From: Adiantum capillus-veneris | Lineage: Eukaryota > Streptophyta > Polypodiopsida > Polypodiales > Pteridaceae | NCBI GenBank assembly: GCA_014529385.2 | Contig: CM043953.1 | Span: forward strand, 97,541,842-97,605,841 | DNA length: 64,000 bases | Direction of reading: 5' to 3' | In this document: one piece after another, positions 1 through 10,140 of the stretch | How positions within the stretch are numbered: position 1 is the first letter of the stretch | Layout: each line of letters opens with the position of its first letter | Notes under the pieces: generated by a model | Seen by the model: the letters and a program-made list of their open reading frames with translations, nothing else | Database searches by the model: none | Told to the model about the DNA's origin: nothing | Made by a program: the position numbers and the translations under genes

Positions 1-569
1 TCTCTCTATGTGAGAGAAAAATGCTAGGACTCTGAGTCTGAGTCAGAATGAGAGGCCGAGGCCCTATTTATACCTTTTCTAGGCCTTCTAGACATTCCCT
101 GGGTGGATCAGGTAGCTGCTAGCTTGCAGCTCAAGTAGCCCCCAAGCTCAAGCTTGGCACCATCTACTACTAATCCTATCCCTGGCAGGTCCTACAACCT
201 CCTCCCATAGCATGTCTGATTTGAAAAATCAACCCTGCTAATTTGTTTTAAATTTTTTGCTAATTTCATAAATATCTAGGGAAAATCTATGGGAGGCCTT
301 AGTAAAAGTCTATGCTTAAATGATTACTGCAATCACCCAATTTTTCTTAACAATTTGATTTACATTGAACATTTTGGTGGAACTAGCGGGTCAGTTTTTG
401 TTTGATTTTAATTCCGAAAATTCCTAGCCCAGGGTTTGTCGTGCTTAAGATTTCAAAAATACCATTTTTTTTTGCTTTTGAGATAGTTTTTTTACTTGAT
501 GGTAAGACCAATGCTTTCTCCTTAATCTTTCAGTTTATTCTTGGTTGCTAGAAAGGTGGAGACCTTACA
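1..569 (-). repeat. Left LTR of H (3' LTR in its own orientation), truncated by window edge
   Basis: Bases 1-569 align with 61154-61704 with scattered substitutions and small indels. Examples are the shared TCTCTCTATGTGAGAG start and the shared GGTGGAGACCTTA end. On the minus strand the LTR begins TGTAAGGTCTCC at 569. Similarity ends exactly there, where chromodomain coding sequence begins. The other boundary lies outside the window. Confidence 0.75.
64..72 (-). promoter_or_regulatory. TATA box in left H LTR
   Basis: The minus strand reads TATAAATAGGG, a classical plant TATA box, and the same word sits at the equivalent place in the right LTR. It would drive transcription leftward, out of the window. 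Confidence 0.55.
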
Positions 570-898
570 ATCACCCAAACTTAAGAATTTGAGATACCCT
601 CATCTCAACCGAAATCGGAAAAGTCTTTGAGAATATAGGTTTCATTTTCCCAAGTGGCATCTGCAGTGGGATAATCTTTCTATTTTACCAAATGTTCCCT
701 AATTACTCTATTTCTAATTGTTCTTTCTCTAGTTTCCAGGATACAATTTGGCTGAAGCTCCAACACTCCTTGCTGTTGCATTACAATCTGTTCATCCCCC
801 ACTGCATGGTTGGGATTTGGGATGTAGGGTTTTACTAGGCTGACATGAAATACATCATGGACTTTGATGTGTTATGGAAGCTTTATTTTTGTAGGCTT
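570..898 (-). pseudogene. H integrase C-terminus with chromodomain-like tail
   Basis: Minus-strand translation gives KVHDVFHVSLVKPYI, the conserved motif at the end of chromovirus integrase. A segment like RNRVIREHLVK*KDYP and ATWEN follows, resembling a chromodomain, with the aromatic W replaced by a TAG stop (G-to-A type). Another stop lies just before HIKVHD. The coding sequence ends beside the LTR at 569. In chromoviruses this domain steers integration to particular chromatin marks. At 898 it is cut by element A, and its upstream half resumes at 8582. Confidence 0.8.
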
Positions 899-2846
899 TG
901 AGGCAAGCTTTTCCATGCATGGGAACCCCCCCATATATATTTGCCCTTTTATCAAAATATTTCCTATTATATAAGTTACTTTTGATTTTTCTTCCCTTTT
1001 TCACAAAAGTTTTAGCCTTTATTAAATAAATAAGACTTATGCTAAATCAATCACGATGTAGCATAAATAAGTAAGCTTTCTTTGTTGATCTCTCTTTTGA
1101 CCTTAAATATTAAATATATATATTCTAACTTATATTATAAAGTTTAGTATTTTCTAATATATTTTTCATGTATATATATTATTCCACCCTACCAAATATT
1201 TTATTCACTAGTTTTCATTTTCAAACCTCAACCCCACTTTCAAATTTCAATAATACCTCCATCTAGATGATTGCCAATCCTTTCAAAACTCTAGGTCATG
1301 TTTTCATACACATGAAGGAGCTTACACTTGAAGGCAAGAGAGAAGTCCACTCAAAGGGGACCACCAAAAGACCTTTGCAGCCACAAATAATACATTATTT
1401 GGCTGAATTTTTTAAGTAGAAAAGAACCCCGAATCTGAAGAAGCATTCAACATGAAAGATGTAGCTCGTGATCTCAACTTTAATCTTCAATGTTTTCAGA
1501 ATTTTTGGAGTTATAAACACGGAGATATGATTCTTGTAGTGGACCCCAGTTTTCTCGTGTAATGGTGACACAGGCCATCCCCAATTTTCTTCCCTCTAGA
1601 ATGGCTATGGTTCTACAAGTCTTCAAACATGATTACAAGAGACAAGGCTCTTTTAATGAGGTATTGGCAAGTCTAGAGTGATTCTATCACCATTTTTGGA
1701 GGATCCATCCTCATCAACAACTATCCACCTTTGACAATCTCTCTTGTAAATTTCTTACCTCTCTCTTCTCTCCCTAATAAGCTTATGTCTAGCCAAAGCT
1801 AGACTATTGTAAATATCTCCTATCCTCTACATCCTACCCACATTCTCTCATCTTCTCTCTCTATTGACTCTGGTATTTTAAATAATAAGGAGACAAGATG
1901 GGAGCCACAGTCACATGCACCCCATTTTCCTAGTCATCAAAGTGGGACACTCACCTCAAATAGAAATATTGCTAAATCCTCCCCTCCTTCCCTATATAAG
2001 GAGGCCATGAGAGCTCACTAAGGGGGGAGAAGAACACACACACACACACACCTATCCATACACACTCTTGTGCTACATGCTTGTAGCATGAACCCCAATC
2101 ACATAATCACAACGCCATCATCATCACCATCACCATGCACAAAAGATGAGCACCACACCTCCACACCACTTGTAATTAAGGGTTGAAGGCACAATTTCAA
2201 GAAGAAGAAGGGTGGACACACTCATGATATTCCTCTCCATCAACTCCCATCTCTCCATTATGCCTCCTACGATCTTGTCCCCTTCTCATTTTCCTGCCAT
2301 ACGCTACCTATTGTATTCATCTTTTGCAAGCAATCAACACACTCCATCTTGGTGCCATACTTTGTGTCGCTTTGGATACATCTCATTGTGAGTATGGTAT
2401 ATGCTTGTTCCTTGCCTTTTTTTTTTGCTTATGTAAAGGTGTGCAGATTTGCCACCATACACACACACACTCTCTCTCTCCCTCTCATATTCCTATCATC
2501 TTGCTACTTCCATCTTGAGGTGTGTGGATTCGCCACCTCTTGTATGATAAGTGAGCATACTCGCAATTTTCCCCTACCTCATTATCTTCCTTACTAACAT
2601 GCATGAGTAGCAAGCCCATTCTCACTCATTCACCACTCCTCTCACCTTATTCTCTGACCACCCCATTCCACATTTGGGCGTGGATCTTGAAATTGTTTTC
2701 CATGGCATGCTTCATTGTGTATATGTATGCGTCCTAGCCGCATATCTTGCTAGGTGGTGCCCCTATTATGTATCCCCCATGATGAGGCCATTGTGCATAG
2801 TCTTGGTGTAGAGGCTGGCGGGTCTATGTTTCACTTCCGCCTCTCA
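899..2846 (+). repeat. 5' LTR of element A
   Basis: It matches 6625-8581 over its whole length with only scattered differences. It holds a TATA box at 1993-2000, a CA microsatellite near 2036 inside the probable transcript leader, and a second CA/CT tract near 2458. The small ORFs at 2324-2597 encode HTHTHSLSL-type peptides from the repeat and are not genes. Confidence 0.9.
1993..2000 (+). promoter_or_regulatory. TATA box of element A 5' LTR
   Basis: TATATAAG lies about 850 bp before the LTR end, giving a long R-U5, and is conserved at 7723-7730 in the 3' LTR. Confidence 0.6.
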
Positions 2847-2848
2847 TT

Positions 2849-2864
2849 TGGTGCCCCCACGGAG
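2849..2864 (+). other. Primer-binding-site-like sequence of element A
   Basis: TGGTGCCCCCACGGAG starts two bases after the 5' LTR. PBSs begin with TGG, complementary to the tRNA CCA end. The tRNA cannot be assigned by eye, and it is not the initiator-Met site used by the B, D, E and F elements. Confidence 0.5.
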
Positions 2865-2915
2865 GAGGGCTCTTGAAACCTTCAGTTTACAAGGCTGACA
2901 TGTTTACTTCTCTTC

Positions 2916-3173
2916 ATGGACGAGTGCCTTCTTGAATTCTCTAATTGGACCACTGAAGAGGAGGAGCTTCAAGAAGGTTTGACACAAGTCATCAAGACAC
3001 TCTTGCGAGGGTGTTGTATTGTTAGCATAGAAGAAGTGGTAAGACCCTCTTTCCCTACTCAGATTGTTTACATTTCTCATCATCCCCGCAAGCGTAAAAG
3101 CAAGGCACAAGCTGCATCATGCTCACATTGTAGCCAAAAACCGCACCTTCGACATGAGTGCAACCCAAAGTGA
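2916..3173 (+). CDS. Small ORF ending in a CCHC zinc knuckle (element A ORF1)
   Basis: This 85-codon ORF starts at an ATG 70 bp after the 5' LTR. The N-terminal half is acidic (WTTEEEELQEG), followed by a basic patch PRKRKSK. The last 20 residues contain CSHCSQKPHLRHEC, a perfect CX2CX4HX4C knuckle as in retroviral nucleocapsid proteins. Such knuckles bind RNA, so a role in packaging element RNA is an inference. The knuckle of the main gag further on lacks its histidine, so this ORF might supply that function. It could also be a remnant of an older gag. It overlaps a longer ORF in another frame that shows no motif. Confidence 0.5.
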   Translation: MDECLLEFSNWTTEEEELQEGLTQVIKTLLRGCCIVSIEEVVRPSFPTQIVYISHHPRKRKSKAQAASCSHCSQKPHLRHECNPK

Positions 3174-3457
3174 AGAAAAGGGCATCATTTTCTGCCTCGA
3201 CATCCGCACAGGCGTTCTTACAACGGTAGGCTTTCAAGTAGCACCAGGCTTCTCTAAATCTACGTCCCCATCTTTGCCACCTATTCCACCTACATCCACA
3301 ACAAGCCTTCATAGCTTGAGGAAGCTACTACGAACGCGTGGTCCCTCCCTCTCCCTTGCACAAAAAGATTCAAGGATTTTCCAGCGCGGACAATCACCCT
3401 GTCTCCAAAACAAAAGGGTAAATCCTCCAAAGTCTTTCTATACCTCACTCTCATCTC

Positions 3458-3922
3458 ATGAGCCAGGAACTAGAAATAGCAGCATGGATTCTACGTCGTC
3501 TACCGAGTGAAGTGGTGGAGCTTGTCATCGACAAGGTCTTTGACACTGGTTTTGCTTGGCGGAAAGACAAGACCCTCCACCTTCAAGGGGTGTTGCTTGT
3601 GAATCAAGGCTATGATGACGACTTTAGAGCTTGCTATGTATCCATCCAACTTGGATTAATACAAGTGGTAAGACTCACCACCTACCTCATCACACCTGTG
3701 TATACACTAGATGGCACTCTATCTTGTAGGAAAGTGAAGTTGCTCAAAGAGAGAGAGTTCAAGCTTTTCCAAGAGATTGCTAGAGGGGCAGTCCTAGAGC
3801 TAGAAGATGAAGACAACCTTGTCCTATGGTATTATAAATTTGACCTCGAGTACCAAGAGCTCTACACCTCCGACTATAACCTTCCACCACAAAGGAGAGA
3901 GCCTTTTCGAATTATCATGTGA
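3458..3922 (+). CDS. Unrecognised 154-residue ORF (element A ORF2)
   Basis: The ORF has a mixed, protein-like composition with charged helical stretches (LRRLPSEVVELVIDKVFD near the start, LKEREFKLFQEIARGAV in the middle) and no low-complexity repeat. I do not recognise the family. It lies between the knuckle ORF and gag. Its TGA stop overlaps the ATG of the next ORF as TGATG (3920-3924). It could be captured host sequence or a diverged element-specific protein. Confidence 0.4.
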   Translation: MSQELEIAAWILRRLPSEVVELVIDKVFDTGFAWRKDKTLHLQGVLLVNQGYDDDFRACYVSIQLGLIQVVRLTTYLITPVYTLDGTLSCRKVKLLKEREFKLFQEIARGAVLELEDEDNLVLWYYKFDLEYQELYTSDYNLPPQRREPFRIIM

Positions 3923-4146
3923 TGGACCCAGCACATCAACCTTTTACAAGGAACCAAACTTATGCACCACAACGAATTCAATCAATCAAAGTAATCTTGG
4001 ACGGCAAGATATTTTATCAGCAGATCATTACAACCATGTTTGGTAGAGAACGACTGCAAGAGATAAACACCTCTTCTCTACCCTTTATCCTCCCTATGAT
4101 TAATCATGAAGTGTCTTTTGATGTAGTTATTTTCATCCTTGTATAG
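3922..4146 (+). CDS. Unrecognised 74-residue ORF overlapping the previous stop (element A ORF3)
   Basis: It begins at an ATG sharing its A with the TGA of ORF2, an arrangement that permits termination-reinitiation. The product starts MDPAHQPFTRNQTY and ends in a hydrophobic stretch (VSFDVVIFILV). No domain is recognised. It may be the continuation of ORF2 after a frameshift rather than a separate protein. Confidence 0.3.
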   Translation: MDPAHQPFTRNQTYAPQRIQSIKVILDGKIFYQQIITTMFGRERLQEINTSSLPFILPMINHEVSFDVVIFILV

Positions 4147-4243
4147 TATGTTTTCCATCTACCGAGCACCCATGTATTGAATCTTTATTTTTTTTATTTT
4201 TTTTTAAAGATTTCTAAGTCGAGTTAATTTTCTCAGTCTCACA

Positions 4244-5080
4244 ATGGCAAGTGTAGCATTTCCAAACTTTATTGGTAAGGTAGGTGAGGATGCTGCAGAC
4301 TTTCTAGACAACTTGGAAATAGCATGTGTCATCTCTGCGAGAGATGATGATGCTTTGCTCTTGCGCATCTTCCCACTGCTAATGAAGGTGGAGCCAAGAT
4401 CATGGTACAATGCCTTGGCACAAGCAACCAAGGAACGGTGGGACTTATTAAGAGCAGCCTTTGTCAAGCATTTTGGAGAGGGCACAACATCAGAGAAGCT
4501 ATGGCAATTGTTCATAGAGTTGAAGCAGGGCAAGATGCTGGAATACACATCATATGAGTCAAAGTTTGTAGATTTATGGGGGCGATGGGTTGCATCGCTA
4601 AGAGAGGATGAGGGGGCACCTGATTTCCTAAAGAAGGATCGTTTTGTGGCTGGGTTATGGCCAACTCTTAAAGAGAAAGTGAAGGGAAGGTTTCCTGCTA
4701 CGTATGAGCTAGCAGTTGAAGTGGCCCGCCTTAAAGACAAGAAGTTGCGCCTACAAGCCAGGAATATCGATGAAGCGGAAGCCGCTAGGACCCGACCACC
4801 TCTAGCACCACCTACAACAGCCGCCCAGAGGGTTCAACCACAAGAACCAATTGAAGATCATCAAGACTTGCTCAATCGAATCACCAATCAACTTGAGAAT
4901 CTCTCAGTCCATTTGATACAACAAGGGCATGCACACAATCGCAACCAAGAGCAAGGAAGAGGACAACGAAGGCAAAACCAAGAATACCACTGCTACAATT
5001 GTGGGGAGGATGGTCAAGGCATGTACTATTGTCCACACCCAAGGAGGCAGAATTTCAACAGAGGAGCCAGGCAAAACTAG
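4244..5080 (+). CDS. gag: Element A gag (capsid plus degenerate zinc knuckle)
   Basis: The 278-residue product has the retrotransposon gag core at residues about 5-175: FIGKVGEDAADFLDNLE, then WYNALAQATKERWDLLRAAF and LKEKVKGRFPATYELAVEVA. A Q/R-rich linker follows, then the C-terminal CYNCGEDGQGMYYC. Spacing is that of a CX2CX4HX4C knuckle, but the histidine is glutamine, so zinc binding is doubtful. The product would form the particle shell. It ends at a single TAG (5078-5080) and the same frame stays open into the protease region. Confidence 0.85.
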   Translation: MASVAFPNFIGKVGEDAADFLDNLEIACVISARDDDALLLRIFPLLMKVEPRSWYNALAQATKERWDLLRAAFVKHFGEGTTSEKLWQLFIELKQGKMLEYTSYESKFVDLWGRWVASLREDEGAPDFLKKDRFVAGLWPTLKEKVKGRFPATYELAVEVARLKDKKLRLQARNIDEAEAARTRPPLAPPTTAAQRVQPQEPIEDHQDLLNRITNQLENLSVHLIQQGHAHNRNQEQGRGQRRQNQEYHCYNCGEDGQGMYYCPHPRRQNFNRGARQN

Positions 5081-5137
5081 GTTTCACCATCGAGAGCAAG
5101 ACCACCACCACCGAGGGCACCACAACAAGCACCACCC

Positions 5138-6700
5138 GTGCAAATCCTACAACCACCCATTCAACCACAACCACCAACACCACCACAAACTCTCATTCCA
5201 CCCTTACCCCCACCACTAGTTGGCAATCAAACAGTAAGCGTCATCAGTCTTGAAGGTAAGGGAAAGGAGAAAGTGGAGGAGGATATCAAGGGAGTGGCAA
5301 AAGGTAAGACCAAAGTTAAAGGAGTAGATGCCATAGGGGTAAAACGTGCTAGGCATGGTGAATCTTCCCAAAAGGAAGAAAATATGAAGACTAAAAGAGA
5401 ATCTAGAAAAAAGCCGTCCAAGTCACGACGTAAAATTGACATTGTAGATTTCTCTTTGGGTGAATGTTCTAAACCATATGATTTGGTTCAAGATGTTTCT
5501 GTGCAGGGCCCAAAAATCACCTGGCCCCAATTACTCCACCTAGCACCTAGGGTGAGGAGACAATGGACAAAGATGGTTAGCATGAGACGACCAAAGCCAA
5601 AGATAGCTGGGGCTATCTCTGGGAGGAATTTAGACGACATACTACCAGTGATGGATGCTTACATCAAAGGGCAACACATCTCCAATATCTACATCGATGG
5701 TGGCGCACAAATATGCATCATGAGTGAAAAAATGATGCACCGTTTGGGTTTACAGGTGAGTCGGCCGGCCCCATGCCAAGCCAAAATGGTAAATAATTTA
5801 AAAGTTCAATGTGTTGGTGTCATAAATGCAGTTAGGATAAAGGCATTCAATACCGAGGTAGATGTGGACATCTTTGTCATGCCACACAAAGGGGAGGGCT
5901 ATCCTATCATTCTAGGGAGGCCTTGGATTATGGCTATGAGAGCTAAGCAGGACTGGGACACCGGCATAATCCAGATGAAGGATGCAAAAGGGAGGCCAAT
6001 ACTTTATGACATGAAGAAAGGTCGGCAATGCGACATGGATCTAGGACACACCAATCAAGGAAGAATGGTTTTGCATACTAGCGGTAACATGGAGTCATTT
6101 TTCAAAATGTGGTTTGCAGTTTATCTTTTGTACATGGTGGGCTCTCTTGTGCAACAGGCATCAACCATGCAATCTATCCATGTGGGCAATAGGTCTCTAT
6201 CAATTTGGCATGAAGAAGGACAACAAGAAAGATACGAGGATTATGGTTTCTTACTCCCTTTTGGCTATGTGTTTAGACGAGGAAGCCATGCATGGTCCCG
6301 CTTTGGAATACTTTCAAGGACTGATCAAGTTCTTTCCATACCTTCTATCACTTATACAAGAGTTAATTCTTGTGCAGTTTCGGGACTCAAGAATCATTAT
6401 AAGTGTGATCTTCTGAAGAGGGCATTATTGCATACAATGGATTTACGCTTAGTGTGGGACCTAGGTGGACATCGAAAAGAACTTTGGGGAGCCTCGTGCT
6501 TCCAAGGGATCCATTATTCCCTACAAGGATCTACAAGCCACCAAGGAGAAATCCTACTGTATTTCAACATGCTCAAGTACAGCACTAGAGGCATGAATAC
6601 CTCTAGCCTTAGGGGGAGGGCTAATGAGGCAAGCTTTTCCATGAATGGGAACACCCCCATATATCTTTTCCCTTTTACCAAAATATTTCCTATTAAATAA
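5138..6700 (+). CDS. pro: Element A retropepsin (protease) ORF, in frame with gag
   Basis: The frame continues from gag through a Pro/Gln-rich linker and a Lys-rich stretch (about residues 30-105) into an aspartic protease. The active-site region is YIDGGAQICIMS near residue 187, D-G-G instead of the usual D-S/T-G. The second hallmark is PIILGRPWIMAM near residue 257. The following 250 residues lack RT, RNase H or integrase motifs and run into the 3' LTR, so that part may be non-coding. No ATG is obvious at the left edge, so expression as a gag-pro fusion across the TAG is likely. Confidence 0.7.
   Translation: MQILQPPIQPQPPTPPQTLIPPLPPPLVGNQTVSVISLEGKGKEKVEEDIKGVAKGKTKVKGVDAIGVKRARHGESSQKEENMKTKRESRKKPSKSRRKIDIVDFSLGECSKPYDLVQDVSVQGPKITWPQLLHLAPRVRRQWTKMVSMRRPKPKIAGAISGRNLDDILPVMDAYIKGQHISNIYIDGGAQICIMSEKMMHRLGLQVSRPAPCQAKMVNNLKVQCVGVINAVRIKAFNTEVDVDIFVMPHKGEGYPIILGRPWIMAMRAKQDWDTGIIQMKDAKGRPILYDMKKGRQCDMDLGHTNQGRMVLHTSGNMESFFKMWFAVYLLYMVGSLVQQASTMQSIHVGNRSLSIWHEEGQQERYEDYGFLLPFGYVFRRGSHAWSRFGILSRTDQVLSIPSITYTRVNSCAVSGLKNHYKCDLLKRALLHTMDLRLVWDLGGHRKELWGASCFQGIHYSLQGSTSHQGEILLYFNMLKYSTRGMNTSSLRGRANEASFSMNGNTPIYLFPFTKIFPIK
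6611..6624 (+). other. Polypurine tract of element A
   Basis: AGGGGGAGGGCTAA lies immediately before the 3' LTR, the expected primer for plus-strand DNA synthesis. Confidence 0.7.
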
Positions 6701-8581
6701 GTTACTTTTGATTTTTCTTCCCTTTTTCACAAAAATTTTAGCCTTTATTAAATAAATAAGACTTATGCTAAATCAATCACGATGTAGCATAAATAAGTAA
6801 GCTTTCTTTGTTGATCTCTCTTTTGACCTTAAATATTAAATATATATATTCTAAATTACATTATATAGTTTAGTATTTTCTAATATATTTTTCATGTATA
6901 TATATTATTCCACCCTACCAAATATTTTATTCACTAGTTTTCATTTTCAAACCTCAACCCCACTTTCAAATTTCAATAATACCTCCCTCTAGATGATTGC
7001 CAATCTTTTCAAAACTCTAGGTCATGTTTTCATACACATGAAGGAGCTTACACTTGAAGGCAAGAGAGAAGTCCACTCAAAGGGGACCACCAAAAGACCT
7101 TTGCAGCCACAAATAATACATTATTTGGCTGAATTTTTTAAGTAGAGAAGAACCCCGAATCTGAAGAAGCATTCAACATGAAAGATGTAGCTCGTGATCG
7201 CAACTTTAATCTTAAATTTTTTCAGAATTTTTGGAGTTATATACACGGAGATATGATTTTTGTAGTGGACCCCAGTTTTCTCTTGTAATGGTGACACAGG
7301 CCATCCCCAATTTTCTTCCCTCTAGAATGGCTATGGTTCTACAAGTCTTCAAACATGATTACAAGAGACAAGGCTCTTTTAATGAGGTATTGGCAAGTCT
7401 AAAGCGATTCTATCACCATTTTTGGAGGATCCATCCTCATCAACAACTATCCACCTTTGACAATCTCTCTTGTAAATTTCTTACCTCTCTCTTCTCTCCC
7501 TAATAAGCTTATGTCTAGCCAAAGCTAGCTAGACTATTGTAAATATCTCCTATCCTCTACATCCTACCCACATTCTCTCATCTTCTCTCTCTATTGACTC
7601 TGGTATTTTAAATAATGAGGAGACAAGATGGGAGCCATAGTCACATGCACACCATTTTCCTAGTCATCAAAGTGGGAGACTCACCTCAAATAGAAATATT
7701 GCTAAATCCTCCCCTCCTTCCCTATATAAGGAGGCCATGAGAGCTCACTAAGGGGGGAGAAGAACACACACACACACACACACACACCTATCCATACACA
7801 CTCTTGTGCTACATGCTTGTAGCATGAACCCTAATCACATAATCACAACGTCATCATCATCACCATCACCATGCACAAAAGATGAGCACCACACCTCCAC
7901 ACCACTTGTAATTAAGGGTTGAAGGCACAATTTCAAGAAGAAGAAGGGTGGACACACTCATGATATTCCTCTCCATCAACTCCCATCTCTCCATTATGCC
8001 TCCTACGATCTTGTCCCCTTCTCATTTTCCTGCCATACGCTACCTATTGTATTCATCTTTTGCAAGCAATCAACACACTCCATCTTGGTGCCATACTTTG
8101 TGTCGCTTTGGATGCATCTCATTGTGAGGATGGTATATGCTTGTTCCTTGCCTTTTTTTTCTGCTTATGTAAAGGTGTGCGGATTCGCCACCATACACAC
8201 ACACACACTCTCTCTCCCTCTCATATTCCTATCATCTTGCTACTTCCATCTTGAGGTGTGTGGATTCGCCACCTCTTGTATGATAAGTGAGCATACTCGC
8301 AATTTTCCCCTACCTCATTATCTTCCTTACTAACATGCATGAGTAGCAAGCCCATTCTCACTCATTCACCACTCCTCTCACCTTATTCTGCGACCACCCC
8401 ATTCCACATTTGGGCGTGGATCTTGAAATTGTTTTCCATGGCATGCTTCATTGTGTATATGTATGCGTCCTAGCCGCATATCTTGCTAGGTGGTTCCCCT
8501 ATTATGTATCCCCCATGATGACGCCATTGTGCATAGTCTTGGTGTAGAGGCACCGGGTCTATTTTTCACTTCCGCCTCTCA
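6625..8581 (+). repeat. 3' LTR of element A
   Basis: It repeats 899-2846, including a TATA box at 7723-7730. The CA tract near 7766 is longer than in the 5' copy. The right end is CCTCTCA, followed by GTTTGATCAC of H, where a worn target duplication is expected. Confidence 0.9.
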
Positions 8582-9470
8582 GTTTGATCACTAAGGACCT
8601 TGATTATTTCATAAGGACCACAATATCTGGGACCAAGCTTTTTGATTTTTCTCAGAGATTGGTTGCTTCTTTTTGGACGCACTCGATGAAAAACCTTGTA
8701 TCCTTGTTTGCATATTGGATCGGATCGCTTTTGGTCTGCATAATGCTTTTGACAATCCCTAGCTACCTGAATTTTTATCGTATGGCTTTGGATTGGGCTT
8801 CCATTTCCTCTAGCATTTTCTTTGAGGCTTCCACCCTTATAGTAGGGTTAGAAAAATTCAATGTTGACATGCATTCATGCCCATATAGAGCATTGAAAGG
8901 TGACATCCCAATGCTTTAATGGAAAGAGGAATTATAGTAAAATTCTACCAAGGGAAGAAATTGAATCCACTTATGGAGATCTCTACTGCATTAAGCTAGA
9001 AGGATATCATCAATTACTTGGTTTACCCGTTCTGTTTGTCCGTCTGTTTGAGGATGATATGCCGAGCTGAAGCATAGTTGTGTTCCTAAAGCTTCAATAG
9101 ATCCTTCCAAAGCTTGGAAGTGAACTTTGCATCCCCTAGATAATTCTCTTTGGAAGCCCATGTAGTCTAAATATTTCCTTAACAAAGATCCTGCTTATAT
9201 TTGAGGCTATATTTTACAAGAAATAGATGGGAGGCTTTAGTAAGCATGTCCATAATTACCATTAGGGAATGATATCCTCCTTGAACTGTGGGAAGGACTG
9301 TGACAAAATCTATGCTAATGAATTCCCACTTCATTTGATGTATGTCTAAGGGTTGTAGATTTCCTGGAATCATCACTCGTTCAGCCTTGTTTCTTTGACA
9401 AGAGAGGCATTCTCTGATGTATTGAAGTACGTCCCTCTTCATTCCGATCTAGAAGTATCTTTTCCTCAAG
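8582..9470 (-). pseudogene. H integrase (zinc-binding, catalytic core and start of C-terminal part)
   Basis: Minus-strand frames give YIRECLSCQRNKAERV (the CX2C half of the HHCC domain), WEFISIDFVTVLP with the first catalytic Asp, and SSAYHPQTDGQTERVNQVI with the catalytic Glu in QTE. LPLVEFYYNSSFH and MSPFNALYGHEC follow, then LGPRYCGPYEIIKVLSDQT at the edge of element A. The second catalytic Asp falls in a damaged stretch near 9180. Several stops and frameshifts make it inactive. Confidence 0.85.
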
Positions 9471-9639
9471 GTATTAAGATTTTTTTCATATTGCAGGTGT
9501 CTTGATACTAGAATATCTTGATCTTCATGAAGCATTAACTGCTTTATGGAGCTATCCTTAGGAATGTAAAGTCATTGTCTGTAGTAAAGAAGGCCATCCA
9601 CCATAGAATGTTCCTTTACTAGGGTTTTTTATTTTTTTG

Positions 9640-10140
9640 TTGCATCTTCCTAGATGAGAATTCTAATGATTTGAAGATAGGAGCCATCCTTTTGTGAGCA
9701 TTCCCTAGCCTTATCCAATATGGTATTATTGGCCATGGAGATGGCTCCAAGAAAGGATTTTCTGCTAAGGGCATCAGTAACTGCATTTTCCTTGCCAGGT
9801 GTGTATATAATTCGAAAATCGTATTCCTGAAGAAGTTCTTTCCAACGTCTTTGTCTCATGCTAAGGGTTGCTTGGGGAAAAAATCCATTTTAGACTCTCG
9901 TGATCAATGATTAGCTCAAATTGGTGTCCCAATAGATAATATCTCCATAATTTGAGGGCATGTATAACAACTAATGATTCCAGGTCATGAGTTGGATAAT
10001 TCAATTCATGAAGTCTAAATTTTCTAGAAGTGTAGGAAATTGGACGGCCTTCTTGTGTTAAGACTCCTCCTACAACGAGTCCACTTGCATCTGTTATCAC
10101 CTCAAAATCTTGAGAAAAGTTGGGTAACTTGAGTACGGAG
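9640..10140 (-). pseudogene. H RNase H domain
   Basis: Minus-strand ORFs encode ITDASGLVVGGVLTQEG and SYTSRKFRLHELNYPTHDLE, then HALKLWRYYLLGHQFEL, DHESLKWIF and, after one stop, WKELLQEYDFRIIYTPGK with VTDALSRKS. These are the gypsy RNase H landmarks, with the catalytic Asp and Glu of TDAS, HDLE and DHESL visible. In the element this domain degrades the RNA strand during reverse transcription. It is interrupted near 9860 and is a remnant. Confidence 0.85.

Larger units (their letters stand above)
899..8581 (+). mobile_element. A: non-autonomous LTR retrotransposon (gag-protease only)
   Basis: Two LTRs of 1948 bp (899-2846) and 1957 bp (6625-8581) are nearly identical, start TGAGGCAAG and end CCTCTCA. 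The 3.8-kb interior has a TGG primer-site-like start, several small ORFs, gag, a retropepsin domain and a polypurine tract, but no recognisable RT, RNase H or integrase. The target duplication is worn. The left flank GGCTT and right flank GTTT fit an original GGTTT, and that reading also restores the H integrase frame. The element must depend on enzymes from a partner element not visible here. Confidence 0.85.

Noticed and set aside
2324-2597. ORFs encoding HTHTHTLSL peptides
   Set aside because: Products of CA and CT microsatellites inside the A LTR, repeated at 8060-8333.
3064-3510. 148-codon ORF in element A
   Set aside because: It overlaps ORF1 in another frame, is Ser/Pro-rich and shows no motif. 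The zinc-knuckle frame is better supported.
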